Assembly (NCBI GenBank): GCA_003240855.1
Contig: QFNN01000031.1
Span: 1-27,369, forward strand
Reading direction: 5' to 3'
DNA: 27,369 bases
From: Sphingomonas sanxanigenens
Lineage (GTDB): Bacteria; Pseudomonadota; Alphaproteobacteria; Sphingomonadales; Sphingomonadaceae
In this document: piece after piece, positions 7,486-14,323 of the stretch
Position numbering within the stretch: the first letter of the stretch is position 1
How the letters are laid out: each line of letters begins with the position of its first letter
Program-made: the position numbers and the translations under genes
Notes under the pieces: generated by a model
Seen by the model: the letters and a program-made list of their open reading frames with translations, nothing else
The model's database searches: none
Told to the model about the DNA's origin: nothing

Positions 7486-8121
7486 CTATGCGGTTCGTCG
7501 ATTTTTCAGCCGGGATTCAACGATATCAATCGCATGATGGATCGCTGACTCGATCGACATATAGCTGGTGTCGAGCAGCACGGCGTCGTCGGCCTGACGC
7601 AACGGCGCGGCCGCGCGGGTGGAATCGCGCAGGTCGCGCGCCTTGATGTCGCGCAGCACTTGGTCGAAACTGGTTCTCGATCCGCCGGCGACAAGCTCGT
7701 CATGCCGGCGCTGCGCCCGGATCTGCGAGGTTGCGCGCACGAACAGCTTGGCGTCCGCGTCCGGCGCAATCACCGTCCCTATATCGCGCCCGTCGAGCAC
7801 GGCGCCGCCCGGCTGCGCGGCGAAGAGCCGCTGGCGCTCGATCAGCGCTGCGCGAACCGAGGGGAAAGCCGACACGGTCGAAGCGGCCTGGCCGGCCTCG
7901 GCGCTCCGCAGCCTCGGATCGGCGAACAGATCGTCTTTGAACTGACACGCGGCCAGCGCCTCATGTTCGCTGGCCGGATCCTTGCCGTGATCGATCAGCG
8001 TCTGGGCGACTGCGCGATAGAGCAGGCCGGTATCGAGATAGGGCAGTTTATAGTGGGCGGCGAGCGCGCGGGCGATGGTGCCCTTGCCGCTGGCGGCGGG
8101 GCCGTCGACGGCGATGATCAT
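7486..8121 (-). CDS. cmk: Cytidylate kinase
   Basis: A 211-residue (d)CMP kinase that converts CMP/dCMP to the diphosphates with ATP in the cytoplasm. It starts MIIAVDGPAASGKGT with the P-loop at about residues 7-15. The NMP-binding segment LPYLDTGLLYRAVA, the DGRDIGTVIAPDADAKLFVRA stretch and the RDLRDSTRAAAPL lid segment are all typical. An in-frame ATG at 8145 is not preferred. The start at 8121 overlaps the stop of the upstream hydrolase as ATGA, and has AAGGAG about 12 bases upstream. The gene belongs to the aroA-cmk-rpsA-ihfB block. Confidence 0.95.
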   Translation of the reverse strand: MIIAVDGPAASGKGTIARALAAHYKLPYLDTGLLYRAVAQTLIDHGKDPASEHEALAACQFKDDLFADPRLRSAEAGQAASTVSAFPSVRAALIERQRLFAAQPGGAVLDGRDIGTVIAPDADAKLFVRATSQIRAQRRHDELVAGGSRTSFDQVLRDIKARDLRDSTRAAAPLRQADDAVLLDTSYMSIESAIHHAIDIVESRLKNRRTA

Positions 8122-9113
8122 GACTTGTCGTGTCTCCTTGTCCATGTGCGCACTGCGGCGCGCGTCGCTTCCGGCCTGTCGTCGAACAGGCCGTGCGCCG
8201 AACCCTCGATCTCGATGAACGACGCGCCTTTAACGCGCCGCGCGAAACCCGCGACGGTTGCGGGCCGCGCCTCGTCATATTGCCCGGCGAGGAACAGCGT
8301 CGGCGCGCGCAGCCGCTCCAGCAGCGGTTCGCCGTCATAATCCCGAAGCGTACCGGTGCTGACGAACTCGGACGCGCCCCACATCGTCTCGTAAAGATGC
8401 TTGCTGAACGCCGTGGGCATAGCCGCCTTGTAGGCGACAGCCTCGTCGAACGCCGGCTCGCGCCGGTTATAGGCCTTGTAAAAGGCCGCAGTGGCGGCGT
8501 CGCACACGGCTTGCGCCGGCGTCGCCGCCGTCTCGCAGGCCGTAAGCGCATCACGCGTTTCAGGCGGAAGCTCCGATCGCAGGATCGCTGCGTCGGCCAG
8601 CCAGCTTCTCGTCGAGATCAGCGGCGATGCGAGGATCAGGCTCTCCAGCCCCTTCGGCTGGCGCGCGCCATATTCGAGCGCGACGGTGCCGCCCCAGCTC
8701 GCGCCCAGCACATGCGCGCGCTCGATCGAAAAATAGGCGCGGATCGCGTCGACCTCGTCCACGAAGCGGCTGACCGTCCAGTTGGCGGGGTCGTCAGGCC
8801 TGTCCGATCGCCCGCAATCGAGCTGGTCGTAGAGGATGATCGCGCGCTCTGAGGCGAGAGGAAGCGCGGCGAGGAAGGCGGCATGGGTGCCCCCCGGTCC
8901 GCCATGGATCAGGATCAGCGGCGGCCGCGCGCGCGCCAGATCGCCGTTGACGCGCACATAGATGCGCCCGCCCTTCACCGGAACCATCGCCTCGCGGTCG
9001 GGTGCGGGGATCGGTCCCATCGACCGCGCGAGAGCGCCCGGCGCGCAGCCCGCACCGGCGAGCAGCGCGAGGAGGAACCTCCGGTCGATCATCATGCTGT
9101 CGGCCATAGCCAT
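8118..9113 (-). CDS. Exported alpha/beta hydrolase, prolyl aminopeptidase (S33)-like
   Basis: A 331-residue alpha/beta hydrolase. The N-terminus (about residues 8-30) has DRRFLLALLAGAGCAPGALA, a signal peptide that also resembles a twin-arginine or lipobox signal (Cys23). The export class is therefore uncertain, but the enzyme is probably periplasmic. The oxyanion-hole motif HGGPG (70-74), nucleophile elbow GASWGG (Ser139), Asp280 in GQYDEA and His307 in SAHGLF give a complete catalytic triad. The HGGPG signature and the YDQLDCGRSD segment point to the proline iminopeptidase family, which releases N-terminal proline or hydrolyses related amides. It starts 3 bases after the aroA stop and overlaps cmk by 4 bases, so it is translated within this operon. 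The substrate is unproven. Confidence 0.83.
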   Translation of the reverse strand: MAMADSMMIDRRFLLALLAGAGCAPGALARSMGPIPAPDREAMVPVKGGRIYVRVNGDLARARPPLILIHGGPGGTHAAFLAALPLASERAIILYDQLDCGRSDRPDDPANWTVSRFVDEVDAIRAYFSIERAHVLGASWGGTVALEYGARQPKGLESLILASPLISTRSWLADAAILRSELPPETRDALTACETAATPAQAVCDAATAAFYKAYNRREPAFDEAVAYKAAMPTAFSKHLYETMWGASEFVSTGTLRDYDGEPLLERLRAPTLFLAGQYDEARPATVAGFARRVKGASFIEIEGSAHGLFDDRPEATRAAVRTWTRRHDKS

Positions 9114-9116
9114 GCC

Positions 9117-10448
9117 TTAAACGTTCGCGCCCAGCGACGCCATCAGCGGCAGGAAGCCCGGAAAGCTGGTCGCCACCGGCGCGAAATCGTCGATCGTCAC
9201 CGGCGCGCGCGACACCATGCCGGCCACGGCGAAGCTCATTGCGATGCGATGGTCGAGATTCGATGCGATCGTCGCGCCGCCCGCCAACGGATCGCCGCCC
9301 GTACCGTCGACGATCAGCCCGTCCTCGACTTCCTCGACATGCGCGCCGATCGCGCGCAGCCCTTCGGCCATCGTCGCGATCCGGTCCGATTCCTTCACGC
9401 GCAATTCCTCGATCCCACGCATTATCGTGCGCCCCTGCGCCAGCGCGGCGGCGACGAACAGAATGGGATATTCGTCGATCATGCTGGGCGCGAGTTCGAC
9501 CGGCGCCTCGATTCCCGAAAGGGTCGAATGGCAGGCGACGATGTCCGCCACCGGCTCTCCGCCAACCTCACGCACGTTGGTGAAGGCGATTTCGGCGCCC
9601 ATCATGCGCAGCGCCTCGAACAGACCGGCTCGGGTCGCGTTGATCCCGACATTCTCGATCGTCACCGCCGATCCGGGCACGAGCAATGCCGCGACAACGG
9701 GGAAGGCCGCCGACGAGGGATCGCCGGGAACCACGATCTGCTGCGGTTTCAGCTCGGCCTCGCCGCGAATCGCGATATGCCGCGCGCCATCGATCGTCTC
9801 GACCTCGATCGACGCGCCGAAGCCTTTCAGCATCCGCTCGCTATGATCGCGCGTCGGCACCGGCTCGATCACGCGGGTGACGCCCGGCGTATTCAGCCCG
9901 GCCAGCAGAATCGCCGACTTCACCTGCGCCGAAGCGACGGGAAGGCGGTAGCTGATCGGCACTGCGGGGCAGAGACCGCGCACCATCAGCGGGAGGCGGC
10001 CGCCGGGGCTGGACTCGAAATGCGCGCCCATCGTCGAAAGCGGATCGATCACGCGCCCCATCGGGCGTTTTGACAGCGAGGCGTCGCCGACGAAGGTCGC
10101 GCTGATCGCATGGCTCGCGACCAGCCCCATCAGCAGGCGCGTCGACGTGCCCGAATTGCCCATGTCGAGCGCCTGGCCCGGCTGCATCAGCCCGCCGACG
10201 CCGACGCCCTCGATCGTCCAGGCTCCGTCCGCGCCGCGCTCGACCACGGCTCCCATCGCGCGCATCGCGGCGGCGGTGGCCAGCACATCTTCGCCTTCCA
10301 GCAGTCCCGTAACACGGCTTTGCCCCACGGCCAGCGCCGACAGCATCAGCGAACGGTGGCTGATCGACTTGTCGCCGGGCACGCGCGCCGTGCCGGCAAG
10401 CGGAGCGGACGCACGCGAAACATGGGGCAGGGGGCTGGCGCTGGACAT
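9117..10448 (-). CDS. aroA: 3-phosphoshikimate 1-carboxyvinyltransferase (EPSP synthase), class II type
   Basis: A 443-residue EPSP synthase joining shikimate-3-phosphate and phosphoenolpyruvate in the pathway to chorismate and aromatic amino acids. The start at 10448 is preferred because CAGGGA lies 6 bases upstream. A longer in-frame reading to 10604 runs into the divergent promoter region. The motifs GDKSISHRS (25-33), SLSKRPMGR, SAQVKSA, TRDHSERM, INATR and DEYPILFVAAA follow the class II (CP4-like) pattern and not the E. coli pattern. The PEP-site segment reads GNSGTSTRL: Gly100 stands where the glyphosate-tolerant CP4 enzyme has Ala, while Leu105 is kept. The catalytic Lys, Asp and Glu (SMIDEYP, ELRVKESDR) are present. 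It is the first gene of the minus-strand operon leading into the hydrolase and cmk. Confidence 0.96.
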   Translation of the reverse strand: MSSASPLPHVSRASAPLAGTARVPGDKSISHRSLMLSALAVGQSRVTGLLEGEDVLATAAAMRAMGAVVERGADGAWTIEGVGVGGLMQPGQALDMGNSGTSTRLLMGLVASHAISATFVGDASLSKRPMGRVIDPLSTMGAHFESSPGGRLPLMVRGLCPAVPISYRLPVASAQVKSAILLAGLNTPGVTRVIEPVPTRDHSERMLKGFGASIEVETIDGARHIAIRGEAELKPQQIVVPGDPSSAAFPVVAALLVPGSAVTIENVGINATRAGLFEALRMMGAEIAFTNVREVGGEPVADIVACHSTLSGIEAPVELAPSMIDEYPILFVAAALAQGRTIMRGIEELRVKESDRIATMAEGLRAIGAHVEEVEDGLIVDGTGGDPLAGGATIASNLDHRIAMSFAVAGMVSRAPVTIDDFAPVATSFPGFLPLMASLGANV

Positions 10449-10578
10449 TCGGAATCCCTGTTGAGCAGCGGGGGTCTTTGACAGCGGGCTTCCGCTATGG
10501 CAAGGCGCGCCGCGATTGCGGCCCGCCGGACACCCCCGACGCGCCGCTCCTTTCATTTTCGGAGGCAAGAGGCGGCAC

Positions 10579-10902
10579 ATGGTGAAGCCTGAATGGGGCA
10601 GCAAGCGAACCTGCCCGAAATGCGCGACGCGCTTCTATGATCTCGGCAAGGACGATCCCGTCACCTGCATCGAATGCGGTAATGTCTGGGAGCCCGAGCC
10701 CGTCCTGAAGTCGAAGCAGCCGCTGCCCTTCGACGCGCCTAAAAAGACCGACGACGCCAACAAGGATGTCGACGCGGATCTCGGCGCCGATGAGGATCTG
10801 GACATCGACGAGGACGGTGAGGAGTCGCCCGACGACGAGGTCGATCTCGGCGGCGACGACGATCTGGGCGTCGACACCGGCGAGTCCGAAGACGAAAATT
10901 GA
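10579..10902 (+). CDS. FYDLN-acid family protein (TIGR02300), zinc ribbon with acidic tail
   Basis: A 107-residue protein. An ATG at 10579 preceded by a GGAGG and GAGGCGG purine run marks the start; the longer in-frame reading from 10516 lacks support. The N-terminal 45 residues hold two cysteine pairs, CPKC and CIEC, forming a probable zinc ribbon around the family signature RFYDL-KDDP. The remainder is highly acidic, with over half Asp/Glu in the last 55 residues (for example DEDLDIDEDGEESPDDEVDL). The family is conserved across alphaproteobacteria and usually lies divergently next to aroA, as here. Its function is unknown. A strong hairpin follows the stop. Confidence 0.9.
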   Translation: MVKPEWGSKRTCPKCATRFYDLGKDDPVTCIECGNVWEPEPVLKSKQPLPFDAPKKTDDANKDVDADLGADEDLDIDEDGEESPDDEVDLGGDDDLGVDTGESEDEN

Positions 10903-10930
10903 TCGTCTGAATAAAGCAGATTGATTTCCC

Positions 10931-10956
10931 GGCGCCGCCTGTCTAAAGGCGGCGCC
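10931..10956 (+). terminator. Terminator of the FYDLN-acid gene
   Basis: A perfect 10-bp stem GGCGCCGCCT/AGGCGGCGCC with loop GTCTAA, 28 bases after the stop. It is followed by TCCC and not by a long T-run, which is common for GC-rich genomes. Confidence 0.65.
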
Positions 10957-10993
10957 TCCCGACCGCCGGATACACCAGCCGGGGTCAGAAATC

Positions 10994-11069
10994 GGGGCCG
11001 TAGCTCAGCTGGGAGAGCGCTACACTGGCAGTGTAGAGGTCAGGGGTTCGATCCCCCTCGGCTCCACCA
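10994..11069 (+). tRNA. tRNA-Ala (anticodon GGC)
   Basis: A 76-nt tRNA with acceptor GGGGCCG/CGGCTCC, including the alanine identity pair G3:U70, discriminator A and encoded CCA. The anticodon stem CTACA/TGTAG carries loop CTGGCAG, giving GGC. The D-arm (AGCTCAGCTGGGAGAGC) and T-loop (GGTTCGATCC) are canonical. Confidence 0.97.
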
Positions 11070-11235
11070 TTTCCCTTCAGATCGTCAGACTGGCCGGGCA
11101 GGGCGCGGATCGCCTGTCGGTGCGCGGCGACAAAGGAACAGGGCGGCGATCGACGCCAGGCCCGGGCGACGCCGGATCCGGCGAACCTCGCGGACGCAGC
11201 CACTCCCCCGAATCAAGATCCCGACATCACGGTTC

Positions 11236-11278
11236 GGCGGCCGACCGAATGCGCCTTCGCGCCGTTCGATCGGCCGCC
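11236..11278 (-). terminator. Large hairpin after the aldehyde dehydrogenase gene
   Basis: GGCGGCCGA (11236-11244) pairs with TCGGCCGCC (11270-11278). Inside, a further CGAA/TTCG pairing continues the stem after one mismatch. It starts 28 bases past the aldehyde dehydrogenase stop. It has no T-tract. It is the best terminator candidate in the 237-base gap between tRNA-Ala and this gene. The same gap also has a 14-bp perfect palindrome CGCCGGATCCGGCG at 11170-11183 and nothing else recognisable. Confidence 0.55.
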
Positions 11279-11306
11279 TGATCCGTTGAGCCGAACCCGC
11301 CGTGGT

Positions 11307-12698
11307 TCAGAACGGAGCGTCGATATCCACCACGTCGATCAGCTTGTGGTTCACGAACTCCTTGAGGCCGAGCCCAAGCAACTCGCGGCCATAGCCGGAG
11401 CGGCGGACGCCGCCGAAGGGCAGGTCGGCCTTCACCATCGTCGGGTGATTGACGAAAACCATGCCGGTGGAAATCCGCCGGGCGACTTCCGCGCCATGCT
11501 TCGTATCCGCGGTGAATACCGAACCGCCGAGGCCGAAGGGCGAATCATTGGCGATGCGCACGGCGTCATCCTCGTCCTTGGCGCGGAACAGCATCGAGAC
11601 CGGGCCGAAAAACTCCCAGTAACGCGCCGGATTGTCCTCGCCGACATCGGTCAGGATGGTGGGCTGCACGAATGCGCCCTGGTTCGGCGCATCCGGCCCG
11701 ACCGCCGTAGCCGTCGCGCCATGCTCGACCGCCTGCCGGATCATGGCCTTCACGTCATCGGCCGCCTTTTGCGACGATAGCGGCGCAAGCGTGGTTTCGG
11801 GATCGAAGGGATCGCCCATGCGCAGCGCGGCGACGCCCTTCGTATAGCGCTCGACAAAGGCATCGTAGATCTCGTCCACGACGATCATGCGCTTGGACGA
11901 GACGCAGACCTGCCCGCCATTCCAGTGGCGTCCGAACACGGCCCAATCGACCGTCTTTTCCAGATCGGCGTCGGCAAGCACGACAAAGGCGTCAGCGCCG
12001 CCCAACTCCATCGTCGATTTCTTGAGCGCGCGGCCCGCGATCGCCGCCACTTCGGCGCCGGCGGCTTCCGACCCGGTCAGCGCGACGCCATGGACGCGTG
12101 GGTCGTTCAGGATCAGTTCCACCTGCTGATGCGCCGCGAAAAGATTGATGAACGCGCCTTCGGGCAAGCCGGCCTCAAGCATCAGCTTCTCGAAGATCGC
12201 GGCGCATTGCGGCACGTTGGAAGCATGCTTCAGAATCACCGTGTTGCCGGCTGAAAGCTGCGGCGCGATAATCCGGGCGATCTGATAATAAGGGAAGTTC
12301 CACGGCTCGATCGCGAGCAACACGCCCAGCGGATCGCAAACCAGCATGGCCTCGCCCTCGGCAGGATCGGCGACGGGCAGCTTTTCAGGTGCAAGCTGCG
12401 CTTCGGCATTATGTGCGTAATATTCAAAAATGGCGGCCGACAGTTCGACTTCGGCCCGCGCTTCGCCCAGCAGCTTGCCCATCTCGAGCGTCAGCAACGG
12501 CGCATAGGTCTCGATGTCGCGCCGCAATATGTCGGCTGCCGATTGCATGACTTTCGCGCGCTCGGCGAAACTGGTCTCACGCCACTGGAGGAACGCCTCA
12601 TGGGCGCGTCCGATCGCCTGCCTGACTTCGTCGTCGGTCGCGGTGGGAAAGGTCTGGAGAACCTCTCCATTATAGGGATTGGTGGTTGCGAAGGGCAT
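11307..12698 (-). CDS. NAD(P)-dependent aldehyde dehydrogenase, succinate-semialdehyde (Sad/YneI)-like
   Basis: A 463-residue aldehyde dehydrogenase. Catalytic Cys265 lies in GGQVCVSSKR and the general base Glu231 in MELGG. EPWNFP (131-136) and the nucleotide-binding TGSEAAG (208-214) are typical. The short N-terminus beginning MPFATTNPYNGEVL and the GSEAAGAEVAAIAGRALKKS stretch resemble the short succinate-semialdehyde dehydrogenase group (Sad/YneI), which oxidises succinate semialdehyde to succinate in 4-aminobutyrate breakdown. Other aldehydes are possible. GAGGA lies 8 bases before the ATG. The gene stands alone on the minus strand, divergent from the Old Yellow Enzyme gene across a 485-base gap. 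The family is certain; the substrate is probable only. Confidence 0.87.
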   Translation of the reverse strand: MPFATTNPYNGEVLQTFPTATDDEVRQAIGRAHEAFLQWRETSFAERAKVMQSAADILRRDIETYAPLLTLEMGKLLGEARAEVELSAAIFEYYAHNAEAQLAPEKLPVADPAEGEAMLVCDPLGVLLAIEPWNFPYYQIARIIAPQLSAGNTVILKHASNVPQCAAIFEKLMLEAGLPEGAFINLFAAHQQVELILNDPRVHGVALTGSEAAGAEVAAIAGRALKKSTMELGGADAFVVLADADLEKTVDWAVFGRHWNGGQVCVSSKRMIVVDEIYDAFVERYTKGVAALRMGDPFDPETTLAPLSSQKAADDVKAMIRQAVEHGATATAVGPDAPNQGAFVQPTILTDVGEDNPARYWEFFGPVSMLFRAKDEDDAVRIANDSPFGLGGSVFTADTKHGAEVARRISTGMVFVNHPTMVKADLPFGGVRRSGYGRELLGLGLKEFVNHKLIDVVDIDAPF

Positions 12699-12929
12699 GC
12701 CGCATTCCTCTTTTTACGCTGTCGGCGTCCGGCAGGCTTCCCACGCGATGCGCGCCGCTTGGCAGGGGCGACGGACAAGGCCCAGAAGCTACCCTGCCGG
12801 CGCGTCACGGGATCGCCGCGGTCCGACAAGTTGAAGATAGGGTCGCCAGCCCCGCCCGGCTAGGTGGCCAGTGCGACATTCGCCTGTGAATCTCGTTCGC
12901 GATCGGGCCCGGTCGCCCCACAGCGCCCT

Positions 12930-12957
12930 GGGGCGGGATCGGCGGGGCGGGATCGGC
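12930..12957. repeat. Perfect 14-bp tandem repeat
   Basis: Two adjacent copies of GGGGCGGGATCGGC, at 12930-12943 and 12944-12957, with no mismatch. Only two copies are present. They may come from slippage or form a paired protein-binding site. Confidence 0.8.
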
Positions 12958-13086
12958 AGATCGATCGCGCCTTACCCCAAGGTAGTAATCGACCGCGCGC
13001 GCATCCCCGGGCAAAACCCGGCGCGGATAGCCCTGTCGCCGCGAGGCCGATCGCACGGCTCGATTCGCCGCGCCGCGCAAGGGATG

Positions 13087-13115
13087 AGAACAATGTCGCG
13101 ATCATAGCATGTTCT
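13087..13115. promoter_or_regulatory. Interrupted inverted repeat upstream of the Old Yellow Enzyme gene
   Basis: AGAACA (13087-13092) and TGTTCT (13110-13115) are exact arms separated by 17 bases, ending 68 bases before the start codon. The enclosed ATCATAGC offers a possible -10-like element. The placement suits an operator, but the arms are short. Confidence 0.3.
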
Positions 13116-13183
13116 GAAGCGCTTCGGACAAGGCGCCCCCGGCTCTTTCCTCCGGAAACAAACCCTCGCCCTTGGAGATCAAA

Positions 13184-14287
13184 ATGCCGAAACCAACTCT
13201 GTTCACGCCCTTCGGCGTTGGGGAATTGACCCTTCGCAACCGTATCGTCATCGCGCCGATGTGCCAATATTCCGCCGTCGACGGTTCGATGACCGACTGG
13301 CACCTCATCCACCTCGGCAATCTGGCGCTTTCGGGCGCTGCGCTGCTCACGATCGAGGCTACGGCCGTGCTTCCGGAAGGCCGGATCAGCTATGCCGACG
13401 TCGGCCTTTGGAGCGATGGAAACGAGGCCGCGATGGCGCGCACGCTGGACAGCATCCGTCGCTGGTCGGATATGCCGATCGCGATCCAGCTCGCCCATGC
13501 CGGCCGCAAGGCCTCGACCGATCTTCCCTGGAAGGGCGGGGGGCAGATCGCGTCGAGCCACGCCAATGGCTGGCGGACGGTCGGGCCCTCGCCATTTCCT
13601 TTCGATGACGACGACGAAGCGCCTGTCGCGCTCGATCGCGCCGGCATGATCCGTGTCCGCGACGCTTTCGCCGCCGCCGCCGCGCGTGCGGCCCGGCTGG
13701 GAATCGATGCGGTGCAGATTCACGCGGCGCATGGCTATCTGCTCCACCAGTTCCTTTCGCCGCTCTCGAACCGGCGCGAGGACGACTATGGCGGCAGCCT
13801 CGAAGACCGGATGCGCTTCCCGCTCGAAGTCTATGACGCCGTGCGCGCCGCCTTCCCGGCGGAAAGGCCCGTTACGGTGCGCGTTTCGGGCACAGACTGG
13901 GTCGACGGCGGCTGGACGATCGAGGAAACGATCGCCTTCGCCAAAGCGCTTGAAGCGCGCGGCTGCGCAACCATCCATGTATCGAGCGGCGGACTCGATC
14001 CGCGTCAGGCGATACCGGTCTCGCCCAGCTACCAGGTTCCGCTGGCGCGCGCAGTCAGGCAGGCGGTGGGCATGCCCGTGGTCGCGGTCGGGCTCATCAC
14101 CGATTACGATCAGGCCGAAGCGATCGTGGCGACCGGCGACGCCGATTTCGTCGCGATCGCCCGCGGCATTCTCTACGATCCGCGCTGGCCCTGGCATGCG
14201 GCCGCGCATCTCGGGGCGACGGTCAAGGCCCCGGACCAATATCTGCGTTCGCAGCCTCACCGCTATCGGAACCTGTTCGCGGTCTGA
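13184..14287 (+). CDS. NADH:flavin oxidoreductase, Old Yellow Enzyme family (YqjM/XenA-like)
   Basis: A 367-residue FMN-dependent ene-reductase with a TIM-barrel fold. APMCQYSA (Cys27) is the flavin-tuning cysteine of the YqjM/XenA class. AHAGRKAS (104-111) and the paired active-site histidines in QIHAAHGYLLHQFLSPLSNRR (His180, His183) bind the carbonyl of the substrate. The last third carries the phosphate-binding strand ADFVAIARGILYDPRWP. Such enzymes reduce activated C=C bonds and nitro compounds and are often induced by electrophile or redox stress. The ATG at 13184 has GGAG 6 bases upstream; the TTG four codons earlier would overlap that site. The gene is divergent from the aldehyde dehydrogenase and convergent with the EAL gene. 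The native substrate is unknown. Confidence 0.92.
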   Translation: MPKPTLFTPFGVGELTLRNRIVIAPMCQYSAVDGSMTDWHLIHLGNLALSGAALLTIEATAVLPEGRISYADVGLWSDGNEAAMARTLDSIRRWSDMPIAIQLAHAGRKASTDLPWKGGGQIASSHANGWRTVGPSPFPFDDDDEAPVALDRAGMIRVRDAFAAAAARAARLGIDAVQIHAAHGYLLHQFLSPLSNRREDDYGGSLEDRMRFPLEVYDAVRAAFPAERPVTVRVSGTDWVDGGWTIEETIAFAKALEARGCATIHVSSGGLDPRQAIPVSPSYQVPLARAVRQAVGMPVVAVGLITDYDQAEAIVATGDADFVAIARGILYDPRWPWHAAAHLGATVKAPDQYLRSQPHRYRNLFAV

Positions 14288-14295
14288 GGCGATGA

Positions 14296-14319
14296 CGGCC
14301 GGGGCGCGCGCTCCGGCCG
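14296..14319. terminator. Bidirectional hairpin between convergent genes
   Basis: CGGCCGGGG (14296-14304) pairs with CTCCGGCCG (14311-14319), with one G-T pair and a 6-base loop. It fills the 36-base gap between the Old Yellow Enzyme and EAL stops and so could end both transcripts. Confidence 0.6.
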
Positions 14320-14323
14320 CCGG

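Larger units (their letters stand above)
12699..13183. other. Gene-free divergent regulatory region
   Basis: This 485-base interval separates the divergent aldehyde dehydrogenase and Old Yellow Enzyme genes. I see no coding frame with a ribosome-binding site or family resemblance. It holds a hairpin CGCCCCA/TGGGGCG (12914-12935), a perfect 14-base tandem repeat overlapping the end of that hairpin, and an interrupted inverted repeat AGAACA/TGTTCT close to the plus-strand gene. The promoters of both genes should lie here, but none is clear enough to mark. Confidence 0.6.

Noticed and set aside
11170..11183. A 14-bp perfect palindrome CGCCGGATCCGGCG
   Set aside because: Short self-complementary GC-rich words are frequent here, there is no promoter nearby, and it cannot fold well because it has no loop.
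12860..14260. A 466-codon minus-strand frame opposite the Old Yellow Enzyme gene
   Set aside because: The opposite strand encodes an intact enzyme with all motifs, and this frame has no recognisable feature or start site.
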